Below, in pieces: positions 56,196 to 64,000 of a stretch of DNA of 64,000 nt. Position 1 is the stretch's first letter. Each line of letters begins with the position of its first letter. This DNA is from JAHEDH01 sp963753285. GTDB taxonomy: Bacteria; Actinomycetota; Acidimicrobiia; Spongiisociales; ZC4RG35. A model generated the notes under the pieces. It was not told the DNA's origin. It did no database searches and saw only the letters and a program-made list of their open reading frames with translations. The DNA lies in NCBI GenBank assembly GCA_963753285.1, contig CAVWBT010000004.1:62001-126000 (forward strand), given 5' to 3'. Both the position numbers and the translations under genes were made by a program.

Positions 56196-56681
56196 ATGAG
56201 TGAAGCAAGCCCCATGTCGTGGGCCCGGGTGACACTCGCCTGGGTGGCCATGATCGGCGTCGACCTCCTGTTTCATGCCGGGCTCTTCGCCGGTGTCTTC
56301 GACCAGGCCCGGGAGCCGAACCTGCTCTCAGATGCGGTGCTGTTTCGGCGGATCCCAGCCGCCTACGCAACACTGCTCGTGGCGGCAGCAGCGTTGGCAT
56401 GGCTGCTGGATCGGACGGCCACGACCCGACGATCGCCACGGCTGACCGGCGCAGTCGCCGGTGCGGTGATCGGCGTCCTCGGCCTGGGCGCGGTCTGGAC
56501 GGCGGTCGACATCACCGGGCTCCTCGTCGGTGCCGGGATCGTGGTGCTCATCGCCCAAGGCGCGGTGGCGGCAGCAGTGCTGACATGGCAGGGTCAGAAT
56601 CGTCCGCTGGCGTACCGAGTGATCGGGTTCACGATCGCTGCGTTCATCGTCGGCCAGGTCGCTGCGAATCTCCTCGGTTGA
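56196..56681 (+). CDS. Four-helix hypothetical membrane protein
   Basis: A 161-residue protein with four hydrophobic segments (VTLAWVAMIGVDLLFHAGLF, AAYATLLVAAAALAWLL, LTGAVAGAVIGVLGLGAVW, IGFTIAAFIVGQVAANLLG). ATG 56196 has only a weak upstream purine stretch; ATG 56214 is an alternative. Function is unknown. Confidence 0.6.
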   Translation: MSEASPMSWARVTLAWVAMIGVDLLFHAGLFAGVFDQAREPNLLSDAVLFRRIPAAYATLLVAAAALAWLLDRTATTRRSPRLTGAVAGAVIGVLGLGAVWTAVDITGLLVGAGIVVLIAQGAVAAAVLTWQGQNRPLAYRVIGFTIAAFIVGQVAANLLG

Positions 56682-56767
56682 GGCCACCGACCGATGAACG
56701 TCGGCCGTCGGGTTCGTCGCTGACCGCCCCCGACCCGCCAAGACCCCAGTCAGGCCGCGAACAGTGA

Positions 56768-56784
56768 CCGGCCGGAATGGCCGG
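56768..56784. terminator. Hairpin between convergent genes
   Basis: CCGGCC (56768-56773) and GGCCGG (56779-56784) with a 5-nt loop, located between the ends of the 56196 and 56802 genes. A short stem with no T-tract. Confidence 0.35.
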
Positions 56785-56801
56785 CTGATGGCACGGTCGA
56801 C

Positions 56802-57911
56802 TCAGCTCGACGTCAGCGACGCCGAGAACCGAGCAACGCCGGGGATATCGAGCGACGTGATGGTCCCGGTCTCGAGATCGACGAGTGCGGCCGGCTCGGG
56901 ATCCTCCATGAGAAACGCGAACTGATTCACCAGAGCGATGCCTCCCCGGATGTCGACCGAGGCGACCGAGAACGGCTCTTCGGTCCGGAGCGGCATTCGA
57001 TGCAGCTCGGTGCCGTCAGCAGTATCCACCACCACGAGATCACGCTGCGTCACGATCCCGTCATCGTCGGCGATCAAGCGGGTGTATGCGAGCAACGAGC
57101 CGTTCGGCGAAATGGCGACGTTGTCGTAACAACGGCCGCCACCGGGGTCGATCGTGCCATCGAAACAGATGGCACCGGTCGGATACGGGTTGCCGCCAAC
57201 CTCGACACCGTTGCCCTCTGCGTCGAAGAAGTCGAAACCGGAATAGGCCTCTCCGAACCAGTTCGAAGCGAAGATCCCCCCTCCGAACGTGATCTGGCCG
57301 GACCCGCTCTCCCATCCGCCGACGGTTCTGATCTCGGTGACCTCGGCGGTGTCGAAGTCGTACAGCCGGAGTGTGTCCTCGGCGTTCTCGAAGTCGCCGG
57401 GGTTCTCGGACCTGATGTAGACGACCGTGGGCGAACCGTCGATGGGTTCGACACCGACGAGCCTGAGTCGCTGGTCACCGGTCGGCACGAGCAGACTCTG
57501 GGGAGTCTCGGCACCCGCCGGCAGCCACCACACGATGGTGTCTTCGGGTTCTCCGTAACCGCCGTTCGCCCGGGGCCCCTGGTACACGATTCCGCCCATG
57601 AGGTCATCGACGGCGACCGACGCCGGCTCGTCGAGGAGGGTCGTGGTGTTCGCGCCGTCGATCAGCACGATCCCGGATTCACCTGCAACGAGGATGCCGG
57701 TCGGCACGACCGCGGCTTCGGGTTCCGTCGTCGTCGTTTCCGCAGCCGTGGTCGTCGTGATCACGGCTCCGGTCGTGCTGGTGGGGGAATCGACGCTCCC
57801 CTCGCTCGTGGTCGTGGGGAGAACGGTGGTGTCCGCGGGCTCTGAGGCCGTCGAGCACCCGGCGAGTGTGAGCAGTGCGACGACTGCGACGATTCCGGAC
57901 CGTGAGATCAA
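56802..57911 (-). CDS. Lipoprotein with Thr-rich linker and beta-propeller-like domain
   Basis: A 369-residue exported protein that starts at TTG 57911 with GGAGGG just upstream. A signal peptide with lipobox LLTLAGC is followed by a Thr/Ser-rich linker (about residues 20-65). The remainder alternates strands and turns with TolB/WD-like phrases (GDQRLRLVGVEPIDGSPTVV, CYDNVAISPNGSLLAYTRL), suggesting a beta-propeller. Two cysteines (ICFDGTIDPGGGRCYDN) may form a disulphide outside the cell. No enzymatic motif is seen. Confidence 0.72.
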   Translation of the reverse strand: MISRSGIVAVVALLTLAGCSTASEPADTTVLPTTTSEGSVDSPTSTTGAVITTTTAAETTTTEPEAAVVPTGILVAGESGIVLIDGANTTTLLDEPASVAVDDLMGGIVYQGPRANGGYGEPEDTIVWWLPAGAETPQSLLVPTGDQRLRLVGVEPIDGSPTVVYIRSENPGDFENAEDTLRLYDFDTAEVTEIRTVGGWESGSGQITFGGGIFASNWFGEAYSGFDFFDAEGNGVEVGGNPYPTGAICFDGTIDPGGGRCYDNVAISPNGSLLAYTRLIADDDGIVTQRDLVVVDTADGTELHRMPLRTEEPFSVASVDIRGGIALVNQFAFLMEDPEPAALVDLETGTITSLDIPGVARFSASLTSS

Positions 57912-58028
57912 GGGTTCCCTCCAGGGATGTTGGGATGAAGACGTCGGGCGAGGCAAGCGGGTTCCTTCGACTTCCCGCCGAGGTCGAGGGTATTGACCTG
58001 ACCAGGGAGACCAGCCATTCTTCCTCGT

Positions 58029-58331
58029 ATGTGGAGGGAGACCCGGCGACGTGCCACGTTCGTTGTTGTCGCGCTGCTCGCTGCAGCATGCACCAACGCA
58101 GAAGCGGACACCACCTCCACGACCGAGCCGTCGACCACCTCGACCGCGATCGAAACCACCACCACAGGCGCTCCGTCCCCAACCACCACGACCAGCGAGA
58201 CAACCACCACCTCGATCGAGTTCACTGACGCCGTCGGATCGCCCGAAGTTGCTGGCCGCAGTCGATTGAGCGAAGCCCGCGAACTCAGCTCGCCTTCCAA
58301 TGGAGACGCTGAGGCTGCTGACCTCGATTGA
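58029..58331 (+). CDS. Small Thr-rich lipoprotein
   Basis: A 100-residue product. A short basic N-terminus and hydrophobic core end in lipobox LLAAAC, followed by about 40 residues dominated by Thr (TTSTTEPSTTSTAIETTTTG). The C-terminus is acidic and unremarkable. It is divergent from the Thr-linker lipoprotein at 57911. It could be the front of a longer protein cut short by a frameshift. Confidence 0.5.
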   Translation: MWRETRRRATFVVVALLAAACTNAEADTTSTTEPSTTSTAIETTTTGAPSPTTTTSETTTTSIEFTDAVGSPEVAGRSRLSEARELSSPSNGDAEAADLD

Positions 58332-58799
58332 CCAGACCCGGATCTCACCACTCCTGATCCGCTCGAAGCGCTGCTGCGTTACTCGAGTTCGAGGTCGCAA
58401 TCGATTCAGATCGATTGGCCCAACAGTTGCGTGGCTCGACGTATTCGACCGTCGCAGGACTCACCTGCACTCCGGAGTGGACTTGCAGACGCTTCATCGA
58501 GACATCTCGATGGCGCCGAACTCCGGGCGGTGTCTACACCGGGGAGTACCGAGATACATGACCGTCGACAGCCTCCCGCAGAGACGGAAGTGCCAGCGCT
58601 AGCGCGTGACGCAGTCATCGCAGCTGCCCAGACGGCAGCCGTCGTCTGCCTCACGAAACCTCGAGCGGCCCTATCGACTAGTCGATCCGCGGGGGACGGG
58701 TCACTCTGCCAGCACGAGGCTGGATGGGAACGCCGACGGCTGCGGCTAGTCCTCGCTGCCGACCGAGTCCGGCTGGAAGATCTACTGGGACGGAGAATC
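58332..58799. other. Gene-poor stretch, no confident gene
   Basis: No frame in this 468-bp interval has convincing codon use, an RBS and a domain together. A short open frame at 58358-58561 reads protein-like (FEVAIDSDRLAQQLRGSTY, CTPEWTCRRF) but has no start signal. It may be a remnant of the lipoprotein upstream or of an extracellular domain. No tRNA, repeat or clear hairpin was seen. Confidence 0.4.
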
Positions 58800-59965
58800 G
58801 TGAGATGGGTCGCAGGGCTGGCTGCACTGGCTGCAGCGCTCTTGCTCATTCCCGCCGGGCATCGGCCGACTGAGTCATCGCCGAATCCGAGCTCGATCCG
58901 CATGGGCCATGAACGCAGAACTCATGGTCGACGGGACGCACCCGAGGCATGCGGCCGCCGTCGCCGGAGCACCGTGCGCCTCGATTCACGAGTCGATAGA
59001 CGGCTATCTGCCGCCGTCGGCGGAGAACGCCAGCGTCCCGGAGTGGGTCGATTTCCCGTGGGCTGAGGAGATCTGGCACATGAACCTGACGGCTGGGATG
59101 AACGAGTCTCTGATCGAGATGTTCGGATGGGAATACAAAGACATCATCCGCTGCACCACTCTGTCATACGACGGGCTGGCTGCAGGCTGACCAGACGGCG
59201 CTGAACCTGGCGGCGAACCCTCACAGCCCACTGGTCGAAGTGACCGCTGAGGGGCCGACGCAGTGCTCCTCCCGCCAGGTGCTCATCGCCAGCGCCTCGT
59301 ACTACTGGAACTACCACGAAGGCCGGTGGGACTACTACTTCGGGACCGACTGGGCCGAGAACTACTGGGGTGGATTCTCGATCACCGCCGACATGGTGTT
59401 GCGCTGTGTAGACATCGTCGAGCCCGATGACCCCGACTTCGCCGACGTCGCCGCCGACGTGCCGAGCGCCCAGGTGAACTACAACCCGCTCGTGGTCGGC
59501 CTCACCGGGCTCGACACGTGGCTGTGGTACGAGTTCACGACTCCGAACACCTACAGCCTCGGCCCCAAGACCGTGACGGTCAACGCCTACGGGAGGGACT
59601 GGACGCTCACCGCCCACGCATGGGTCGACGCGATCCACTGGGACATCGACTGCGAGGACCAATGCGACTTCCGTGGCCCGGTCGCCGAGTGGGATGACGC
59701 CGGCATCGACCTCACCCGCGACTTCCCCGACACCGCCGGAGAGATCGCAGCCGTCTACGACGGTGGGGGTCCGTCGGACGACGACGCGCTGGCGATCCAC
59801 CTGTACGAGGAGAAGGGCATGTACACGGTGGCGACGGCGACGGTGTGGCGCGGGTACTACGTCTCGCTCGGCGTGCCCTACCTCTACGACCCGGTGGTCG
59901 TGGTCACCAGCCGACCCTACGAGGTTCAAGAGATCCGGGGCGTCCTCACCACCCCCGGCCCCTGA
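58800..59965 (+). CDS. Secreted protein of unknown function, two frameshifts
   Basis: GTG 58800 (CGGAGAA upstream) begins a signal-like hydrophobic stretch (VAGLAALAAALLLIPAG). The frame changes near 58908 into AELMVDGTHPRHAAAVAGAP and PEWVDFPWAEEIWHMNLTAG. It changes again near 59180 into QADQTALNLAANPHSPLVEV and continues to 59965. The C-terminal 240 residues are rich in Trp, Tyr and Asp (YYWNYHEGRWDYYFGTDWAE) with Cys pairs (IDCEDQCDF), typical of a folded extracellular beta domain. After repair it is about 388 residues. The family is not recognised. Confidence 0.58.
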
Positions 59966-60055
59966 CTTCAGGCCCGCAGCGAGAACGCGGCGGTCGCCGG
60001 GACCGCCATCTGACACTCGCCCTAGGATCGATCGCAGCCACCCGGAGAGCAGCTC

Positions 60056-60463
60056 ATGTCCGAACAGTCCGCAGATCGATACCGCGTCCGAGCCCTCGAC
60101 GTCGACCCCGACGATTCCCTCAGCGCCGACGAAGGCTGGGTCGACATGGAGGTCCGTTGGCTGATCACCGACGAGAGCGTCGGCTCGAAGTCGACCGTCG
60201 TCGGTCGGACGATGCTGCGACCCGGTTCGAAGCACGACATCCACCGGCACGCCAATGCCGAGGAGTGGGAGTACGTCATCCAGGGCAACGCCATCAAACA
60301 CATCGGCGACGAGCAGGTCGAGCTGACCGCCGGTGACGTGGTGTTCGTGCCCGCCGGGGTGTTCCACGGCCTCGAGAACGGCTCGGACACCGAACCGCTC
60401 GTGACGGTGTGGGGATACAGCGGAGCATCGTCGCTCGAAGAAGCAGGCTACGAGCTGCCGTGA
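60056..60463 (+). CDS. Cupin-domain protein
   Basis: A 135-residue single-domain cupin. Motif 1 is PGSKHDIHRHANAEEWEYVI (His, His and Glu metal ligands) and motif 2 AGDVVFVPAGVFHGLEN (His). All likely metal ligands are present. Members include oxygenases, isomerases and sugar-binding proteins; the substrate cannot be read. GGAGAG precedes the ATG. Confidence 0.83.
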   Translation: MSEQSADRYRVRALDVDPDDSLSADEGWVDMEVRWLITDESVGSKSTVVGRTMLRPGSKHDIHRHANAEEWEYVIQGNAIKHIGDEQVELTAGDVVFVPAGVFHGLENGSDTEPLVTVWGYSGASSLEEAGYELP

Positions 60464-60511
60464 ACCCGGACTGAGGCGATCGGCGCCGAGCCACCCAGCT
60501 CGCCGCAGGCT

Positions 60512-61309
60512 TCAGACCAGGGTCATGCCGCCGTCGATCATGACGATCTGTCCGGTCATGTAATCGCTGGCCGGTGAGGCCAGGAACGTGGTGGTACCGG
60601 TGATGTCCGCAGGAGTCGCCACCCGACCCCGCAGGATGTCGGCCGAGAACTCCTCCATCGCCTGGCCCGGGCGTTCGGAGGCGCCGATCTCCATGAGGTC
60701 CTTGTCGAGCGTCTCCCACAGTTCGGTGGCCACGACCCCGGGAGCGAAGCCGGTGACGGTGATGTTGTGTTTGGCGAGGTCGCGTGCCGCGGACTGGGTC
60801 ATCGAGATCACTGCGAACTTCGACGCGCAGTATGGGACGACGTTGTCGAAACCTTGCCGGCCGGCGATGGAGGCGGTGTTGACGATCTTGCCACCGCTGC
60901 CCTGGGCGATCATCTGCTTGGCGGCCTCCTGCATGCCGATGAGCACTCCGAGCCCGTTGACCGTCATGATGAGGTTCCAGTTCTCCTCGGTCACGTCGAG
61001 GAAGTTCATCGGCTTGTTGATCCCTGCGTTGTTGAACTTGACGTCGAGCTTGCCGAACGTCTCGACGGTCTTGGAGATCATCTCCCGGACCTGATCCCGC
61101 TGTGTGACGTCGACGCTCGCAGCCATCACCTTGGCGCCATTCTCCGACGCCCGCTGCTCGTTGGCTGCTGCCACCTCGGCGGCCTTGTCCCCGTTGATGT
61201 CTGCAAAGCAGACGTCACCGCCTTCGTCGAGGAGTGCCTCTCCGATGGCTCTTCCTATGCCCTGCGCTGCTCCCGTGACGATGGTGGAGCGTCCGGTCAT
61301 CGATCCCAT
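60512..61309 (-). CDS. Short-chain dehydrogenase/reductase (SDR)
   Basis: A 265-residue classical SDR with coenzyme motif TGAAQGIGRAIG and Asp at the end of beta-2 (FADINGD, pointing to NAD rather than NADP). It has the structural NNAGI, and the catalytic tetrad Asn in VNGLGVLIG, Ser in NTASIAGRQG and Tyr-Lys in VPYCASKFAV. It is closest in pattern to diol/acetoin and sorbitol-type dehydrogenases. Start at ATG 61309 or ATG 61300. It converges on the cupin gene. Confidence 0.9.
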   Translation of the reverse strand: MGSMTGRSTIVTGAAQGIGRAIGEALLDEGGDVCFADINGDKAAEVAAANEQRASENGAKVMAASVDVTQRDQVREMISKTVETFGKLDVKFNNAGINKPMNFLDVTEENWNLIMTVNGLGVLIGMQEAAKQMIAQGSGGKIVNTASIAGRQGFDNVVPYCASKFAVISMTQSAARDLAKHNITVTGFAPGVVATELWETLDKDLMEIGASERPGQAMEEFSADILRGRVATPADITGTTTFLASPASDYMTGQIVMIDGGMTLV

Positions 61310-61517
61310 GCGGTGCCTCTTCCTCTGCTGTGGCGGCCGCTTCCGATCGTAGGTGTCAGATCGAGCCGATGCCGTTCTCGGAACGATGGTCTCACGAGTA
61401 CCTCTGACCGGCAGGTCTCGACCACGCTGGGTGGCCCGTCATCCGGCAGGCCCGTGTCGTAGGGTTGAGCTACGGACTCGACAGTCCGCGCATCGTGGCG
61501 AGCCTGAAGGAGCCGAG

Positions 61518-62024
61518 ATGACCGACCAGGAAACCAAGGAGATCGGGGACCGACGACCGGAATGGGGCGACAAGAGGGGCCGGCTGATCGCCGGCGTCAG
61601 CCTCGTGATCGCCGGTCTTGGTTTGTTCGCACTCGAGGCAGTCGACGGAACCGGCGACGCTGCGATCCTGTTCGTGATCGGAGCCGTGTTCATCGCCGCA
61701 TACTTCATGCGCAGGGTCTATGGCTTCCTGATCGCCGGCTGTGTCGCACTCGGCGTCGGCCTTGGCCAGGCGGCTCAGGAGATCTTCGACACGTCCGGTG
61801 ATGTCACCGTCATCGGAATCGGCATCGGGTTCGGCCTCATCTACCTGATCGACCGTCTGACGGACGGTTCTGCCCACTGGTGGCCGCTGATCCCTGGAGG
61901 GATCCTGCTGATCATCGGACTGTCGTCACTCTCAGGGAACGTCGGAGCCTTTCTCTGGCCGGCGCTGTTGATCGCGGCCGGCGGAGTGATCCTCTTCTCC
62001 TCCCGCCGGAGAGAGACCGGGTAG
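61518..62024 (+). CDS. Small polytopic membrane protein
   Basis: A 168-residue protein with about five to six short hydrophobic segments spaced by Gly-rich turns (LIAGVSLVIAGLGLFALEAV, GIGIGFGLIYLIDRL, WWPLIPGGILLIIGLSSLS). This resembles DUF5668/LiaF-type transmembrane regions. GAAGGAG lies upstream of ATG 61518. Function is unknown. Confidence 0.65.
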   Translation: MTDQETKEIGDRRPEWGDKRGRLIAGVSLVIAGLGLFALEAVDGTGDAAILFVIGAVFIAAYFMRRVYGFLIAGCVALGVGLGQAAQEIFDTSGDVTVIGIGIGFGLIYLIDRLTDGSAHWWPLIPGGILLIIGLSSLSGNVGAFLWPALLIAAGGVILFSSRRRETG

Positions 62025-62047
62025 CAGGCCGGGTACGGCTGAACGCT

Positions 62048-62770
62048 TCAGAAGGCGGCGACGAGCCGGGCGATGCGGTTCGTGCGCTCGGTGATGTCGG
62101 CGTCCACGGAGGGGCGTTGGTCGGCAGGTGCGGCGAGCAGCCGTTGCGCCTGATCCCAGACGTCGGAGCGCCAGTCGGCGATCAGTCTCGAGAAGGCCCA
62201 CTCGTCGAGACCTGCGAACAGGTCGTCGAGCAGCGCCAGAGCGGGCGAGCGGGGATCGATCACCTCGTCCTGGACGACATCGATGGCCCGGGCGATGACC
62301 AGGTTGACGTTCCGGTGATCGACCTCCCGTTCGAGTCTCCTGGTGGCGTCGAGTCGGTCCCAGTCGTCGAGCACATCGGTGAGGGCGTAGACGAGGTCGT
62401 GATTGATGTGGGCGTTGATCCCGAGGAACAGCACCTGCAGCGTGTGGAGGTCTGCGTGATCGCAGGCTGCGAATGCATCACACCACACGAGTGGGCAGTC
62501 GGTGTCCCGATCCCACGCATCGACGGCGTCGAAGTAGTAGTCGGCGAACCGGTCGAGGAGGCGGTCGACCCAGACGGGGTCCTCGAACTCCCTGCGGGAG
62601 ATCGCTTCGAGCATCGCCTCGGTCATGCGCCCGTAGGCGGTGGCGAACACGGCGCGACGGTCACCCGCCCGGTCCCAGGTGGATGCGAGTTCGTACATAC
62701 GGTCGAGTGCCCTGCGCCCCACGGCACGAGGGTAGAAGAACCGACCCATCCAGGCCCCGGAATCGCCCAT
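62048..62770 (-). CDS. DUF5995 family protein
   Basis: An approximately 240-residue helical protein with the family landmark FLGINAHINHDLVYALTDVL and conserved Arg/Asp helices (RRAVFATAYGRMTEAMLEAI). Function is unknown in the family. ATG 62770 is used; an upstream GTG at 62851 is possible, and neither has a good RBS. Confidence 0.72.
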   Translation of the reverse strand: MGDSGAWMGRFFYPRAVGRRALDRMYELASTWDRAGDRRAVFATAYGRMTEAMLEAISRREFEDPVWVDRLLDRFADYYFDAVDAWDRDTDCPLVWCDAFAACDHADLHTLQVLFLGINAHINHDLVYALTDVLDDWDRLDATRRLEREVDHRNVNLVIARAIDVVQDEVIDPRSPALALLDDLFAGLDEWAFSRLIADWRSDVWDQAQRLLAAPADQRPSVDADITERTNRIARLVAAF

Positions 62771-62978
62771 CTCCCTAGGGTGACCACCTGTCAGCTCCGG
62801 GCACGTGATGATGGCATCGGCACATCTCCAACCGATCCGCTCGAGCGCCACTGATCCGTTTCGGGTAGCGACGCTGATCGGGGATCACCGAACGGCTTCT
62901 GCCGGTCGCGTCAAATGTGCGGCCGGGCCTTGCTCAGTGCGGGACCCGGCCGAACATGTTGCGGTGAGACGACAGTGC

Positions 62979-64000
62979 CTATGTGACGCTGAGCAGATCG
63001 GTGCCGCTCCACGAGGTCCCCGACCACGAAGTGCCCGACCAGCTGGTACCGCTCCACGAGGTCCCGGACCACGACGCATCGGACCACGAGGTTCCGGTCC
63101 ACGAGAGCCCGCTCCACGACGTTCCGGACCACGAAGTGCCCGACCAGCTGGTACCGCTCCACGAGGTCCCGGACCACGAAGTGCCCGACCAGCTGGTGCC
63201 GTTCCAGTCACCGCCATCCCATGCAGATCCGGCAGCGGCCGACGGAGTCCACGTAGCGGCGTCCCACGGGTTTCCGAAGATGTCGATCTCCCCGACCAGC
63301 GGATGATCCGAACCACCGAGCGCCGACGATGAGCGGGCTCCTTGCAGGGTGCCCGTCCCTGTGCTCGGGGTGGCGGTCTGGACGGACTGCGCAACCGAGA
63401 TGCTCGGCGTGAGGATCGCCTTGTGCAGATCGAGCATGCCCGACCCCTTGCACTCGGCTGGACCCTTCGCGGGGCTTGCCGTGTCCATGAGGAGGGCCTT
63501 GACCTGGTCGGGTGTCATGTAGGGGCGCTGCTCGAGGAGCAGTGCGACCGCTCCGGAGACGACAGCCGCGGACTGCGAGGTTCCGGATCCCTTGAAGAAC
63601 CGGTCATCGACGACGGCGCCATTGTGGGCCTGGTCGATGAACGACTCGGGCACGCGGAGGCTGACGAGCGAACGACCGGGTGCCACCAGATCGACTTTGC
63701 GCTCCTTCGAGCATGACGTGAATTCGGCGACCTCGTCGTCGGTGTCGGTGCGCCCATCGGACCGGACGGCGCCGACGGCGATCACGAACGGGTCCTTTGC
63801 CGGATTACGGACCTGAGTCCCGATCCCGTCGTTGCCGCTGGCGGCCACGACCACGATGCCGTGGTTCCATGCCTGCTCGACGGCGAAGGCGAGCGGGTCG
63901 AGTGCGGGGCTCTGGATCGAGTCCGTACCGAACGAGAGATTGAGAACCCGGATGTTGAGCCCGTTGTCGTTGCGATGCTGGACGACCCAGTCGATGGCGG
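62979..64000 (-). CDS. S8 subtilisin-like serine protease, 3' part, with GTSWS pentapeptide tail
   Basis: The frame is open to the right edge of the window, so the N-terminus (catalytic Asp and His) lies outside. Visible parts are LNIRVLNLSFGTDS, the oxyanion Asn in VVVAASGNDGIG, PFVIAVGAVRSDG and the nucleophile Ser in FKGSGTSQSAAVVSGAVALL. A Ser/Thr-rich linker and thirteen 5-residue repeats of the GTSWS type follow, ending TDLLSVT. Tails of this kind are known from actinobacterial subtilases and may be surface attachment or autotransport elements. The encoded DNA is a 15-bp repeat array. Confidence 0.87.
   Translation of the reverse strand, partial: AIDWVVQHRNDNGLNIRVLNLSFGTDSIQSPALDPLAFAVEQAWNHGIVVVAASGNDGIGTQVRNPAKDPFVIAVGAVRSDGRTDTDDEVAEFTSCSKERKVDLVAPGRSLVSLRVPESFIDQAHNGAVVDDRFFKGSGTSQSAAVVSGAVALLLEQRPYMTPDQVKALLMDTASPAKGPAECKGSGMLDLHKAILTPSISVAQSVQTATPSTGTGTLQGARSSSALGGSDHPLVGEIDIFGNPWDAATWTPSAAAGSAWDGGDWNGTSWSGTSWSGTSWSGTSWSGTSWSGTSWSGLSWTGTSWSDASWSGTSWSGTSWSGTSWSGTSWSGTDLLSVT
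63001..63195 (-). repeat. 15-bp tandem repeat array encoding GTSWS pentapeptides
   Basis: Thirteen 15-bp units. Most vary synonymously, but a block of about 53 bp starting at 63022 recurs at 63127, an offset of exactly seven units. This indicates a recent internal duplication. Two units are diverged (GLSWT and DASWS). Confidence 0.88.

Noticed and set aside
63001..63195. Short tandem repeats resembling a CRISPR array
   Set aside because: The 15-bp units are contiguous with no spacers and translate in frame as GTSWS repeats of the protease.

Overview
The window is GC-rich DNA with dense coding on both strands and many GTG or TTG starts. It carries several F420/deazaflavin-type enzymes (an LLM-class oxidoreductase at 4830 and two Ddn-like proteins at 54714 and 56096), lipoboxes, multidomain BTAD/cyclase/STAND proteins and an S8 protease with GTSWS repeats. 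Together these point to an actinobacterium, plausibly Acidimicrobiia-like. That placement is inference from gene content; there is no rRNA or tRNA in the window. At least ten genes carry frameshifts, some in otherwise well-kept families. This suggests an assembly with residual indel errors, with true decay in a few places.

Layout. 1-8000: an FCD-type GntR regulator, then a tripartite tricarboxylate (TctA-TctB-TctC) uptake operon, a cysteine-hydrolase amidase, an F420-type oxidoreductase, a DMT exporter and a frameshifted M24 protein. It looks like one uptake and catabolic unit for a small amide or carboxylate. 9000-14200: 8-oxoguanine-deaminase-like amidohydrolase plus the FAD, 2Fe-2S and Mo subunits of a xanthine-dehydrogenase-type hydroxylase (purine catabolism). 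14400-17800 (minus strand): response regulator-thioredoxin reductase fusion, cNMP-binding histidine kinase and a UBP zinc-finger protein (redox or NO-type sensing).

17900-35160 is a signalling island. It holds four class III nucleotidyl-cyclase-domain proteins joined to AAA/STAND ATPases, TPRs, a BTAD regulator and a Ser/Thr kinase, plus a calcineurin-like phosphoesterase, a GGQAP-repeat membrane protein, a methyltransferase and an ABM-like protein. A fifth cyclase-like gene at 47960-50574 is fused to about fifteen 32-residue pentatricopeptide (PPR)-like repeats and is the most unusual object in the window.

35300-47900: secreted esterase and nucleoside-hydrolase-like lipoproteins, a DrrAB-type ABC exporter with a NarL-type two-component system, DUF4386 and quinone-oxidoreductase genes, an APH-family kinase and a catalase-like protein. 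50700-64000: ADP-ribosylglycohydrolase, a scrambled PhnD/VOC remnant, several small membrane proteins, two Thr-rich lipoproteins, a cupin, an SDR, a DUF5995 protein and the 3' part of a subtilase with pentapeptide repeats.
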